From Macrostomum hystrix (Eukaryota > Platyhelminthes > Macrostomidae), in assembly GCA_950097015.1 (NCBI GenBank), contig CATNEN010000033.1, positions 2,294,001-2,358,000 on the forward strand: DNA of 64,000 nucleotides, read 5' to 3'. This document shows, in pieces, positions 12,701 through 23,178 of this stretch. The position numbers and the translations under genes were made by a program. The notes under the pieces are model-generated. The model saw only the letters and a list, made by a program, of their open reading frames with translations, did no database searches and had not been told where the DNA came from. Position 1 is the stretch's first letter; each line of letters begins with the position of its first letter.

Positions 12701-15700
12701 CCCAACATCTGGCACCTGACGTATGTTATCTGACATCTTTCATATCATTTCTGACATCTGTCAGCTGACATCTGACAGCTAGAGTCTTGCAGATTTTCCT
12801 AACATCCAGCAAACTTAATCCAGGTCTTTGAGTTGCTTACAAAGTGTTCTGGTGATCTGAAAACGGTCTTAGTAAACTGCTCAGTCGCAGACTCACGGAT
12901 TCAGAAATTGATTGATGCTGAAATCTGCAGTTCTAACACAGCTCACTGACTTGAGTTTTTACACGCAGAAATTTATTTAAAAGCTTTTGTTTTTTCTTGC
13001 GGCTTTTGAGCGCGATTTTAATTTGTTAATTTGAGCTCATTTTTGGGCGCCCACTAAATTCGCTTTTACTTGACGTTTGCTCTGTGCCTGGATCTGTTGG
13101 CAACAAATTTTGTTTCCTTTTTTCATTAATTTTTGTTTTTTTATATAGAATTGATTTGTAAGGCCAGATTGTGTTTACTAGTCACACTAATTACCTAACT
13201 CAACATTCTGTTTGCTCAATTCGACTGCAGCCAAAGTCGCGCTCACTGAAAGAGGTTTGTATGAGGCTAATTGCATTCCAGCCAATCTCCAAGGCCCTAA
13301 ACACCTTTTAGCGATCACTTTCCCACCCACCTCCCAATTTTGCATCTAACAACAGACTCAACCAATCACAACAGCGCGGCTGCTCACTCTCATTGCACAC
13401 ACCCCCTCCCCACACACACACACACACATCCTAGTAGGCCTGTAGACTCCACTGCGAAAAGTTTTATCATTGTTCTATTTTCCACGCCACCTTCTGTCTC
13501 TCTCTGTCTCTCTACAATGAATTTTCTAACTTCTCTAAAGGCACATTGTGTAACTTAGCTCGTAACTAGATTAGCTAATGAATTCATAGCTAATGAATTC
13601 AATACTGTTAATTTTTTAACAGCCTGACATCTATTGACAAGTCTGACATCTATCCAGCATCTGTCTGACATCTATCCAGCATCTGCCTGACATCTATCCA
13701 GCATCTGTCTGACATCTATCCAGCATCTGTCTGACATCAATTTAGCATCTGTCTGACATTTATCTAACATCTATTTGGAACATATCTGACGTCTGAAAAC
13801 TTTCTGATATTCATCTGACACCTGTTCAGAATGTATCTGACGCAATAATTAATTTTTCGCCCACTCCGTTGGCATTATAAGTATCAATTTTTCTGTCCAT
13901 CATGTACTTTCCTTCAGTCTTGAACCTTGCTTGAGTAGTGTTTGTCTTCAAAATTGCAGACTTTTCTTTAAAACCCAAACGGGGGAAGCTTATGCAATTA
14001 GTAATTACTCGTTTTTACTTTTTTAGCTCGCGAATTTGCTCCATGGGCATCAAGCATAATTCAATTTCTTTACAAGTAATCAAAGTTTGTGGTTAGAATC
14101 CCAATTAGCATTTTCCTCTTATGCCAAACCGCTGAGCGTACTTTGAAAGTCAATAAGTTGTTCGAGGTAATTACTCTCGCACAACCCCTCACTCTGCTAC
14201 TCACTCTCACACTAACCTAATTACCAACCCCTTTCGAAACCATCGTACATCAATGCACCTGTTGTGACTTACACGTAAATTTAAGTGAGGCTTAAATAAT
14301 GGTTGGTTGTTGGTGCGATTAGAAATCCTTGCGGCGGTCCGAGAGCCAGCGGGTCAAGAATATATAGCCAGAAGTCTCGTAACCAATTTTATTGATTTTA
14401 TTATAGCGAGATAACAATGGGGGAGCTGAGCGTACATTGTGGAGAGAAAGATAAGAGACGAGCGATCGAGAGGGGGTGGCGAACACGGGGGGGTTGAGGC
14501 GTACATTAGAGAAAAGGTGGGCAGGCAGCGAAGATACGAGTAATGCATGAGGGGGTCCAGTGCAGGCGCACTTCATGATAATTTAGCGACACTCCCCCGA
14601 AAAAAACGAATAGATGACAGGTGACAGGTAATTGATTAGTTACTCGTAAGTCGCGCGAATGAAAGAAAGGCAATAACTTTAACAGTATATCATCCTCCCC
14701 CGAAAAAATACCAAAATTGACGATAATGAATAGGAAACGAATAAATTAATGACAATAAATTTTCAAGCAAAAACTTTCGAAACCGCATCGACATTGAACA
14801 TTCTTAGAGTGCAAACGTTTAGATGATGAAAAAAAATATCTTAAGTAGTGAATTTTGAAATTACGCTCGACTTTTATAATTGAGATAACGAAAAAAAAGA
14901 AAAAACTGAGGTGAGATCACTCAGAGAACTCCAGGGGAACCAAGGCCTGAACCGGGCGTCTAATGCGCTTTTGACGAAGGCGGCTTGGTGATTCTTGAGA
15001 TGTTGAAGGATGGTGACCTTCAAAAGAGCTGGCGAGCAGGTCAATCCGAATGGGACTCTGCAGAAACGGTAGTGAATCAGCTGATTGTGATTTGGTTCCG
15101 AATCCCTTGACTGGACCCACAGGAAGCGCAAGAAGTCGCGATCTTCAAGTTCGATTCCGACTTGCAGAAAAGCCTTCTCGATATCGGCTAGGATTGCAAT
15201 CGGATGCCACCGGAATCGGATTAATAGAGCTGGAATTTGGGGGAACTCTGTTGGTCCCACTTGCAGAAGATCGTTGATGGACAGATCATCTTTGTGCAGC
15301 TTGGCGGATCCATCGTAGACAACTCTGAGTTTTGTGAATTCACTGTTCGACTTCACGACGTAAGAATGCGGCAGGTAATGGACCGAAGTCAATGGTTTGC
15401 ATAAGTCGTCAGACGGAACTCTCTCAATGATGCCGGCCTGTTCCTGCTCTTCAATGATGTCCCTGTACTTCTTCAGGAGCTCAGGAAACTTATTCAAACG
15501 TTGCATTGTTGAACGAAGGCGACGGAAGGCGAGATCGAAGTGATTATCGAGAGAACGAGTGACTTCTAGCTGCTTCCAAGGTAGCTTAACGGAATACCTA
15601 GATTCGAATAGTCGAGGAGCGCAATCAAACGAGCTTTCTTCTGCCTTTGTGTGTGGATCCGTGATTCCTAGAGTTTCTAGCTTCCAGAAGCTTGTTAGGT

Positions 15701-18700
15701 CATCTTCCGTTTCCACTCGGACTGAGCAGCATAATGTTTGAACTGCTGTGCAAGCAGCGTTGTCTGATTGATCATATTCTTTAGTCAGGCAGTCGACAGT
15801 CAGTGGTCCACACAAAACGAAGCCGAGTTTCGTTTCCATAGCTACTGGACCGGAGGCACCACGGACTACATTGCCTGTGACGATTTGATAATATTGATCG
15901 GATCCGACGAGGATGGAAATTGGCGTTGTAGCGTCACGTGGATCATAGGGGTCAGCAAGATCTAAGCCACCGAGATGTTCGTAACTGGTAACCATGACCG
16001 AACGTTGTGGTTGGCATATATCTTTGACGATGCTGGCGTCGAGTCGGATTACTTGGGGTGAGTCAATTTTTCGAAGAGTCAGCGTGACTTTGCCCGAGTC
16101 GACCACTGAGGTGTGGCCTGAGAAGGCTGATATCTGAAGTCGTTCGGAGTTCGTCGACTGGAGGCCGAGAAGCTGGCAAACATCTTCGCGGATATAGGTT
16201 CGATTGCTACCAGTATCGAGCAACATGCGTACCATCAACTCGCGTTCACCTCCGGAGCTTAGCAGAATGGCCTTTGCGACAGGCAATACGACAGTTGGAT
16301 TGCGCATAATGAACATTGGAAGAACTGCTTGTTGCTGCTGATGACTAGTCAGATTGGAGTCAGTTCGAGTTAGACACGTAGTACTGTGAATTGTTTCATC
16401 TGCGATGTTTGTGATGTTTGGGTGGTCCTTGTGATGATCATCCTGTGAAGAAGGCTGAGAAGAGACAGTCAAACATCGGTCCTTTCGTGAGAGAACTTGA
16501 GGCGGATTCTTAGACTTTGTGATTGGACCGACCTTTGTGTTCGACTGATCAGTGGTAGCTGTACAAATGCTAGAGTGATGATTGCCAGAGCAGATTCGGC
16601 AGCAGCGGCGATCGCTACATGCCTTTGATAAGTGTCCGGTTCGAAGACACTTGAAGCAACGATCGGTTTTCTTTAAGAAGTTCATTCTAGAAGTTACAGA
16701 GGCCATTGTTGGGCATTTTTCAGAAATATGGGCGGAACCACAGTACGTACAGAACACTTTTACGGAGGCCGCTGGTCGAAAATCTGTCTGTATTTGACGG
16801 GAAGGTAAGGCTGTGGTCTTGTCTGAGACCAGAGTAGATGCAGAAGCGAGCTTAGGAATCGTTGAGGCGTTTGCTCCCTTTTCGAAGTCTCGAGGGCGGA
16901 GCTTCTGCGATGCAGTCATACCAGCAGCTTCTCGAAGGTTAATCTCGTTTTGTAGGCACTCTAGTAGAGCCTCAATGGAGTCAATCTCATTGCCCGCCAA
17001 GTTGGCTGAGCGGTGCAGTTCGAGTCGAAGTTCAGCTGGGCAGCGACGCAGCAGGGATGGAAGCAGCAGAGCCTCATACGACGATGAAGAGACACCTTGG
17101 TTACTAAGATTTTGAGTGATCGCAGCTACATCATCGTGAAAGCGCTGCAACCCAATCAATGTGGTGTCAACAAGTTGAAGGTCGGACAATTGGGTCATTA
17201 GGTCACGAATAATAATCTCGGGCTTGCCATAGCGATCCTTAAGAGTACTTACTGCGGCACGATAATTTGACGAAGTAACGGAGAATCCTCGGATGCAAGA
17301 GCGAGCTGAATCCGAAAGACAGTCTAGCAGGTAATTGAATTTATCTATGTCAGACAGTGAGTTATTCGAATCGATCGAGGATGAAAACTGATCCCAGAAT
17401 GTTTGCCAGGTTGCGACAGTACCATGAAAGGTAGGGATCTGACGCTTCGGCAGCCGGATGTTGGGCTCAGTTGACTTCTGTCCTAAAGCTGGACTGGTCC
17501 GCGTATCGAGTTGATATTTCGAGGAAAACCCTTCTAATAATTTGATTGTCTGCCGACATTTGAGAGAGTATTCTTGAATTGAATCCTGCTCTTCATCCAA
17601 CGTCTCGTCTGGAATTCCAAATTCTAACTCCTCATCCATCTTTTCCAGCTGATTCATCTTGGCCTTTAAAATCTCCAACAGTGAGTCCGCTTCAGCTAAT
17701 GTCTTAGCCGTCGATTTTCCACTCTTATCTATTATAGAAGAGCTTCTGCCTTGCCGATTGCCTTCGTAATACTCGAACGAACAACAGCCCTTCGCCGAAC
17801 TAGCTCAGAAATCTCCTCCTTGGACAACGACATGATGAAGCAACTCAAACGAGCTCGACCCTAGATGACCGATAAACGAAGGACAGAGCGCAGTCAACAC
17901 CCGGGATAAGCCAAGACCCTAGAGAAATTAGTCAACCAAAAAAGGGAGGAAGATGGTCCAATGGTACAATGAGCAAAAAAAACAAGAGTTGCTTTGAAAT
18001 TGAACAGGAACTGAAAAAAATCGTACGGATAAGTCGGACAAGCTCACTACACAATCGACAGTCTGATGATGTAGTCCGGGAAGTACTGAAGTGTCCTGAG
18101 ACCAGGAGCGAAACCGCCACGATAAGACCGCGAGAGACTGACGAAATCGCGGCGAGACAGGCGAGGCGAGACCGCGACGAGACAGAGCCGAGATGACGAG
18201 ACCGCGACGAGACAACCGAGATGACGAGACCGCGACGAGACAACCGAGATGACGAGACCGCGAAGAGACAACCGAGATGACGAGACCGCGAAGAGACAGA
18301 AGAAAACAACGACTAGACAGAGCCGAGACAACGAGACCGCGACGAGACGAGAAACAGCGTTTTAATTTAGATTGGGGCGCCATGTTGTGACTTACACGTA
18401 AATTTAAGTGAGGCTTAAATAATGGTTGGTTGTTGGTGCGATTAGAAATCCTTGCGGCGGTCCGAGAGCCAGCGGGTCAAGAATATATAGCCAGAAGTCT
18501 CGTAACCAATTTTATTGATTTTATTATAGCGAGATAACAATGGGGGAGCTGAGCGTACATTGTGGAGAGAAAGATAAGAGACGAGCGATCGAGAGGGGGT
18601 GGCGAACACGGGGGGGTTGAGGCGTACATTAGAGAAAAGGTGGGCAGGCAGCGAAGATACGAGTAATGCATGAGGGGGTCCAGTGCAGGCGCACTTCATG

Positions 18701-21353
18701 ATAATTTAGCGACAGCACCCACCCCACTCCAAACCAGCGTACATCAACGCACCCACCCCATTCCAAACCAGCGTACATCAATGCACCCACCCCACTCCAA
18801 ACCAACGTACATAAACGCACCCACCTCACTCCAAACCAACGTGCGTCAACGCACCCACCCCATTTTGCACCATAACCCACCTCACTCCGTCCCCTATGTC
18901 ACCTCGCTGCTGACGTAAAAGGCCACCTAAAATTTAGCTTCTTAATTTTTATACTCCTGCCAAATTTTGCTCCAGTTTTAGTTTTTTAAATTCGCTTTAA
19001 CAATGTTTCCTTTAACTTCCTTTCTGCTTGACTAAACATAATGTTCGAGCAAGTGGGCAAGAAATGTTATTGATAAGCCCAATTTTACGAGATTACTGAG
19101 AGATTTTTATCTGAATAAAGATATTTCATATCATCGATCGACAATGTGTAACATACGAACCTGCGTCACGTCACAGTCAGTTTGGCTTTGCCGCAGCGAG
19201 ACCCACCTTCAGTTAGTTAGCTGTAAAAGCAGTAGAAAAGCTACTGAGAATGCTATAAATTTACATGTACATAAATGTGTGAACTTGTATATCTTATCTG
19301 CCTCATAAAAACTGTGTCCGAAAATTTTGCCACCAAACTCTCCTCTGTGCTCTCATTGGCTGGACACACTGCACCCACCCCAAAGTTAGGCGCACAACCT
19401 CACACCGAACCTGAGACCTTGAATATAGGAATTTTACGGCACACACACTGTGCTGAGTTTTACATAGACTCTACTGAGAGCGCTGCGCATTAAGTGATGT
19501 TGCAAATAGTTGCTCACAGTTACAAGTAGCTGCTTATTGGTTTTTCATGTACATTTTCCTTGGTCTGTAGTGTTCCCAACCCGTACATCGCACGCCAAAT
19601 CCTAGGAGTTCTCGAGACTTTTGTTGAGCAGTTTAGGTGAAACGCTCTTCTTGCCTCTCAACAAGGAAAATGGACGCAAAATACGTCAGTCCACCGCCTC
19701 CTCGACCCACCCTCAGTTGGCTGACATTGTCAATGGACACCTGCTGCACATGATGGAGTCTTTGAAGGCCTGCAATTCCACCATCCTGACCAAGGTAAGC
19801 AGCTCTGAATCCTCTCCTTAATGTCACATTTTTATATCCTCTCTTCGATTAAAATATCTGCTCGTCTATTTCAAAATGACGCCCTCTATTTCAAATCACG
19901 CCCTCTATTTCAAATCATGTCCTCTAATTCAAAATCATGTCCTCTATTTCAAATCATGTCCTCTAATTCAAAATCATGCCCTCTATTTCAAATCACGCCC
20001 TCTATTTCAAATCATGTCCTCTATTTCAAATCATGCCCTCTATTTCAAATCATGTCCTCTATTTCAAATCATGCCCTCTATTTCAAATCATGTCCTCTAT
20101 TTCAAATCATGCCCTCTATTTCAAATCATGTCCTCTATTTCAAATCATGTCCTCTATTTCAAATCATGCCCTCTATTTCAAATCATGTCCTCTATTTCAA
20201 ATCATGTCCTCTATTTCAAATCATGTCCTCTAATTCAAAATCATGTCCTCTATTTCAAATCATGCCCTCTATTTCAAATCATGTCCTCTATTTCAAATCA
20301 TGCCCTCTATTTCAAATCATGTCCTCTATTTCAAATCATGTCCTCTATTTCAAATCATGTCCTCTAATTCAAAATCATGTCCTCTATTTCAAATCATGTC
20401 CTCTAATTCAAAATCATGCCCTCTATTTCAAATCATGCCCTCTAATTCAAAATCATGCCCTCTATTTCAAATCACGCCCTCTATTTCAAATCATGCCCTC
20501 TATTTCAAATCATGTCCTCTAATTCAAAATCATGTCCTCTATTTCAAATCATGCCCTCTATTTCAAATCATGTCCTCTATTTCAAATCATGCCCTCTATT
20601 TCAAATCATGCCCTCTATTTCAAATCATGTCCTCTAATTCAAAATCATGTCCTCTATTTCAAAATCATGTCCTCTTTTTCAAATCATGTCCTATAATTCA
20701 AAATCATGCCCTCTATTTCAAAATCGTGTCCTCTATTTCAAATCATGCCCTCTATTTCAAATCATGTCCTCTAATTCAAATCATGTCCTCTATTTCAAAT
20801 CATGTCCTCTAATTCAAAATCATGTCCTCTATTTCAAATCATGTCCTCTAATTCAAAATCATGTCCTCTATTTCAAATCATGTCCTCTAATTCAAAATCA
20901 TGTCCTCTATTTCAAAATCATGTCATCTATTTCAAAATCATGTCCTCTATTTCAAAATCATGTCCTCTATTTCAAAATCATGTCCTCTATTTCAAAATCA
21001 TGTCCTCTAATTCAAAATCATGTCCTCTATTTCAAATCATGTCCTCTATTTCAAAATCATGTCCTCTATTTCAAAATCATGTCTTCTGTTTCAAAATCAC
21101 GCCCACTATTTAAAATCATGTCCTGCAGCTGATCGCGCTGTGGATTCCGGTGTTCTTCGCGCACACCAACCACTTGAACAACAGCACTCAGATCCGGCTG
21201 CAGCAGACCGTCAATTGGGAGCCGCCCGCCCCGCCAACTCAGGACCGCTCACTCACTGACGGCATGCTGCTGAAATGGTTGAAAGGCTACGTGCTGAAGC
21301 TGGGCTTGATTGAGAGCCAGTCTTCACAGGCCACTCAAATCTACATCACCTGA
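762..21353 (+). CDS. unc79: UNC79 homologue, C-terminal ~737 residues (5' part lies outside the window)
   Basis: UNC79 is a very large helical-repeat protein that, with UNC80, supports the sodium leak channel NALCN in neurons. Exons read from splice sites: 762-1186 (acceptor could be 771), 1269-1384, 2400-2786, 3528-3934, 4301-4517, 6735-6818, 9148-9423, 19717-19794, 21129-21353. All phases join without a stop. Family-like stretches seen: YDEDTISLAIVCLGAFVH, FLRCSFHQLAPNGLFVQLFQ, FTKERDKQHVTR, LPDENFLLLVQLVLSDAGG, FWGRVTPGILQLLSH, LKACNSTILTK, and the end IESQSSQATQIYIT, which fits the conserved UNC79 C-terminus rather than UNC80. The His/Ser-rich exon 6735-6818 is a low-complexity insert. 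The introns are full of minisatellites and one intron carries an LTR element. The gene looks intact in this window; only the start is missing. Confidence 0.85.
1398..2360. repeat. Minisatellite, 30-bp unit, UNC79 intron
   Basis: About 30 units built on CCATGGTATCTAACCCACTA plus CCTAACCCAA. Early units are shorter (CCATGGTATCTACCCCACC). A unit length divisible by three gives open frames on both strands, which are not genes. Each unit contains CTAAC boxes that resemble branch-point sites, just upstream of the real acceptor at 2399. Confidence 0.9.
2862..3163. repeat. Minisatellite, 34-bp unit, interrupted by an inverted exon copy
   Basis: Units of GAAAAGCCCTAACCCCCAAT followed by GTACACTCTTTGCT run from 2862 to about 2990 and resume at 3111. 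Between them, 3002-3110 is an exact reverse complement of 2371-2479, the acceptor and first part of the preceding exon (see findings). Confidence 0.9.
3164..3490. repeat. Minisatellite, 33-bp unit, UNC79 intron
   Basis: Eight near-identical units of TGTACACTCCTTCCCTGCAA plus GCCCTATCCCCAA, preceded by degenerate ones. The 33-bp period produces long repetitive open frames on both strands (about 3145-3499), which I reject as genes. It ends 37 bp before the acceptor at 3527. Confidence 0.9.
3970..4290. repeat. Short-period repeat (AATCGATAATCAATC), UNC79 intron
   Basis: Tandem 16-18 bp units rich in the ClaI-like ATCGAT palindrome fill the intron between exons 3528-3934 and 4301-4517 almost completely. 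Confidence 0.85.
4660..5880. repeat. Minisatellite, 34-bp unit with two alternating variants, UNC79 intron
   Basis: About 35 units share TTACAAATATTCTAGGAAAC. Two variants alternate: one carries AAAAACTCCGTGATTTAC, the other CTGATAATCACCGATTTTC. Their order repeats in blocks of four to five units, so a higher-order structure exists. It is AT-rich with no coding potential. Confidence 0.9.
6325..6507. repeat. Minisatellite, 21-bp unit (CTCAGTCACTCTGCTCATAC)
   Basis: Eight to nine nearly perfect copies in the UNC79 intron 4518-6734. The rest of this intron (5880-6325, 6510-6730) is AT-rich sequence with nothing recognised. Confidence 0.9.
7025..7200 (+). promoter_or_regulatory. Intronic CCAAT/TATA promoter-like cluster
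   Basis: Inside the UNC79 intron 6819-9147 lie inverted CCAAT boxes (ATTGG) at 7034 and 7062, a forward CCAAT at 7107, and a TATA element (AATATATAAT) at 7131-7140, followed by AATAAA at 7190. The spacing is that of a strong RNA polymerase II promoter, or of an LTR with TATA and poly(A) signal close together. No convincing ORF follows. It could be an alternative or noncoding promoter, or a solo LTR; I cannot decide. Confidence 0.4.
7709..7990 (+). repeat. 46-bp satellite, short forward array
   Basis: Five to six units of CAGTGTACATTTAATCCATC plus AACAGACCGACAACCACCACCCCAAT. This is the same family as the large array at 9665-12412 but in the opposite orientation; exon 9148-9423 lies between them. 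Confidence 0.9.
8600..9125. repeat. Degenerate repeat (CACCCACCTCACTCC), UNC79 intron
   Basis: Units of 22-24 bp with the core ACACCCACCTCACTCC, in part grouped as a larger block (8640-8760 and 8760-8950 resemble each other). It ends about 20 bp before the acceptor at 9147. Confidence 0.8.
9665..12412 (-). repeat. 46-bp satellite, large reverse array with higher-order repeats
   Basis: About 60 units of ACTGATTGGGGTGGTGGTTG plus TCGGTCTGTTGATGGAGTAAATGTAC. Variant units (GGTTCTGG; TAAATGACACGG) recur at about 10125, 10535 and 10995, so blocks of 9-10 units (about 410-460 bp) have been copied as wholes. The open minus-strand frames here (up to 355 codons) are products of the repeat and are not genes. 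Confidence 0.92.
12413..14259. other. AT-rich intron sequence with minor repeats
   Basis: No exon or gene recognised. It holds a degenerate TGACATCT/CATCTGTC repeat at about 12690-12790 and again at 13620-13840 (unit about 21 bp, GACATCTATCCAGCATCTGT), a CA/CT-rich stretch at 13390-13430 and a CTCTGT run near 13495. Bases 14235-14259 resemble the repeat found after the LTR element (18715 on), so the element inserted into that repeat. Confidence 0.6.
14260..14591 (-). repeat. LTR (3' LTR of the minus-strand element)
   Basis: 332 bp, TG...CA ends, same as 18383-18714. On the minus strand it contains a TATA-like TATATATTC and an AATAAA, as expected for U3/R. The purine tract lies next to it at 14592-14605. 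Confidence 0.92.
14874..17678 (-). pseudogene. BEL/Pao Gag-Pro-RT polyprotein, truncated in RT
   Basis: An open frame of about 934 codons; its first codon here is TTG, so the true start lies upstream. In order: a DUF1759-like Gag region (about residues 75-230), two CCHC knuckles near residues 309 and 343, an aspartic protease with DTGS near 488 (DUF1758-like), and the RT beginning near 700 with a PFGLTCSPALL segment near 879. It then breaks off into unrelated residues before the catalytic YxDD region. Upstream, from an ATG near 17834, a short open Gag-like stretch in another frame meets a stop near 17730, so the N-terminus is also broken or frame-shifted. Domain names are from family knowledge. 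Confidence 0.85.
18130..18360. repeat. Short repeat in the retroelement leader (GAGACCGCGACGAGACAACC)
   Basis: GA/CG-rich units of about 27 bp (ACCGAGATGACGAGACCGCG) in the untranslated leader between the primer-binding site and Gag. The overlapping open frames on both strands are by-products. Confidence 0.7.
18383..18714 (-). repeat. LTR (5' LTR of the minus-strand element)
   Basis: 332 bp, matching 14260-14591 over its full length by eye. The primer-binding site TGGCGCC follows immediately on the minus strand. The flanking GCACC at 18715 is the second half of the target duplication. Confidence 0.92.
18715..18895. repeat. Minisatellite, ~33-bp unit (CCACCCCATTCCAAACCAGC)
   Basis: Four to five units with CGTACATCAACGCACCCACC. 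Related sequence lies on the other side of the LTR element (14235-14259). The stretch 18900-19716 is AT-rich intron with nothing firm except a possible cryptic exon (see findings). Confidence 0.8.
19866..21125. repeat. Minisatellite, 19/20-bp unit (TCATGTCCTCTATTTCAAA), UNC79 intron
   Basis: About 65 units fill the intron between exons 19717-19794 and 21129-21353 from shortly after the donor to 3 bp before the acceptor. Two lengths (TCTATTTCAAA and TCTAATTCAAAA) alternate. All plus frames stay open for long stretches and are not genes. Confidence 0.92.
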
Positions 21354-23178
21354 CAGCTTATATTTTCCTTTGTCATTTTTAGTGCCGTTTATGACACTGA
21401 GTATCATTTTCAGTGTCACTGACGTCGTTTTAATGACCTTAAGTATCAATTTCAGTGTCACTACTGTCATTTTATAAAGATACTAATCCATTTATTGAAT
21501 TTATTTGCATGTTTTTTGGTTTTTGTATAGGTTTATTATAGGTAAATCCTGTTTTATTTTCATAATGCCATCGAAAACGTTGGTGAGCCATGTCATTCTT
21601 ATAATATGCTTTTCTGTGAGCGCTATATTTATCTTTTTTTGAAATCTCAAAACTTTTTATTATGATTGATATTTACTAGTAGGCAACGATATATATTTAT
21701 ATACTGTAGATTTACCTGACCAATCTCGCCTATTCTATTCTAGTCGCCCTATAATACATTTTATTAGCTTTACTAGTCACATTGTTAAGGCTACAAAACG
21801 ATTTGTATTTTAACACTCTTTTAGTCTGTGTTCTCTGCACTACATTTGTGCTTGTGTGATGTTTAGATTGCAATCTGGACGCATTATATTTTCTAGCGAT
21901 GTTTTGTTTTAGTATTTCGTCAATGATTTTTGAAGCGGTCTGAAATATGCTGAAACTGTGTTATTATGAATCTGTTTTTATGCATCAATAACCAGTGTGT
22001 GATGCTTAGCTTGGAGTATGCTTTTTAGTTATCAAGAATTGTCCCAGCTATTCACTTTATTTTTGTTTGTAGATCAGCTTTCATTTTGGATAAATTAGTC
22101 ACTGTAATGATTTACAACATGTTAGACAAATAGCTAGCCTGTTAGACAGATAGCTAGCCTGTTAGACAAATAAGCTAGCCTGTTAGACAGATAGCTAGCC
22201 TGTTAGACAGATAGCTAGCCTGTTAGACAAATAGCTAGCCTGTTAGACAGATAGCTAACCTGTTAGATGAATAGCTAGCCTGTTAGATGTATAGCTAACC
22301 CGTTAGATGAATAGCTAACCTGTTAGACAAATAATTAACCTGTTAGATGAATAGCTAGCCTGTTAGATGAATAGCTAGCCTGTTAGATGAATAGCTAGCC
22401 TGTTAGACAGATAGCTAGCCTGTTAGACAAATAGCTAGCCTGTTAGACAGATAGCTAACCTGTTAGATGAATAGCTAACCTGTTAGATGAATAGCTAACC
22501 TGTTAGATGAATAGCTAACCCGTTAGATAAATAGCTAACCTGTTAGACAAATAGCTAACCTGTTAGATGAATAGCTAGCCTGTTAGATGAATAGCTAGCC
22601 TGTTAGATGAATAGCTAGCCTGTTAGATGAATAGCTAACCTGTTAGATGAATAGCTAGCCTGTTAGATGAATAGCTAACCCGTTAGATGAATAGCTAGCC
22701 TGTTAGATGAATAGCTAGCCTGTTAGATGAATAGCTAGCCTGTTAGATGAATAGCAGCCGTTAGATGAATAGCTAGCCCGTTAGATGAATAGCTAGCCTG
22801 TTAGATAAATTGCTAGCCTGTTAGATGAATAGCTAGCCCGTTAGATGAATAGCTAACCCGTTAGATGAATAGCTAGCCTGTTAGACAAATAGCTAGCCTG
22901 TTAGATGAATAGCTAGCCTGTTAGATGAATAGCTAGCCTGTTAGACAAATAGCTAGCCTGTTAGATGAATAGCTAACCCGTTAGACAAATAGCTAACCCG
23001 TTAGACAAATAGCTAGCCTGTTAGACAAATAGCTAACCCGTTAGACAAATAGCTAGCCTGTTAGACAAATAGCTAACCTGTTAGACTATAATTTCCATCC
23101 AACCTGCAGCATTCTGGCCAGCCTGCCAGCGCAAGCTTCTATTCCAAGCTATTTTAATCGCCAATCTGCTAGCTCACA
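21354..23178. repeat. UNC79-SLC3A2 spacer with 20-bp minisatellite at 22110-23085
   Basis: 21354-22100 is AT-rich 3' flanking sequence of UNC79; I see no canonical AATAAA close to the stop. 22110-23085 is about 49 units of GTTAGATGAATAGCTAGCCT, with GACAAATA and TAACCC variants. 23090-23178 would hold the 5' UTR of the next gene; no TATA box seen. Confidence 0.85.

Larger units (their letters stand above)
14260..18714 (-). mobile_element. BEL/Pao-type LTR retrotransposon, complete ends, internally deleted
   Basis: Two direct 332-bp LTRs (14260-14591 and 18383-18714) begin TG and end CA in plus-strand reading. They bound a 3.8-kb interior and are flanked by the 5-bp target duplication GCACC (14255-14259 and 18715-18719). 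Transcription is on the minus strand. TGGCGCC directly inside the upstream LTR (18382 downward) is a primer-binding site, and a G-rich purine tract abuts the other LTR at 14592. The interior encodes Gag, protease and only the first part of reverse transcriptase. The rest of RT, RNase H and integrase are absent, so the copy cannot be autonomous. I saw no difference between the LTRs by eye, which points to a recent insertion. It lies in an UNC79 intron, antisense to the gene. Confidence 0.92.

Noticed and set aside
14319-14576. An 85-codon minus ORF, repeated at 18442-18699
   Set aside because: Lies within both LTRs; chance frame without domain.
19821-21132. Overlapping plus ORFs (SISNHALYFKSCP type)
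   Set aside because: 19/20-bp intron minisatellite read in several frames.
762-21353. UNC80 instead of UNC79
   Set aside because: The C-terminal IESQSSQATQIYIT and the FWGRVTPGILQLLSH region fit UNC79.
22110-23085. CRISPR-like regular array
   Set aside because: Units are contiguous 20-bp tandem copies without unique spacers, in animal DNA; the same holds for all other arrays here.
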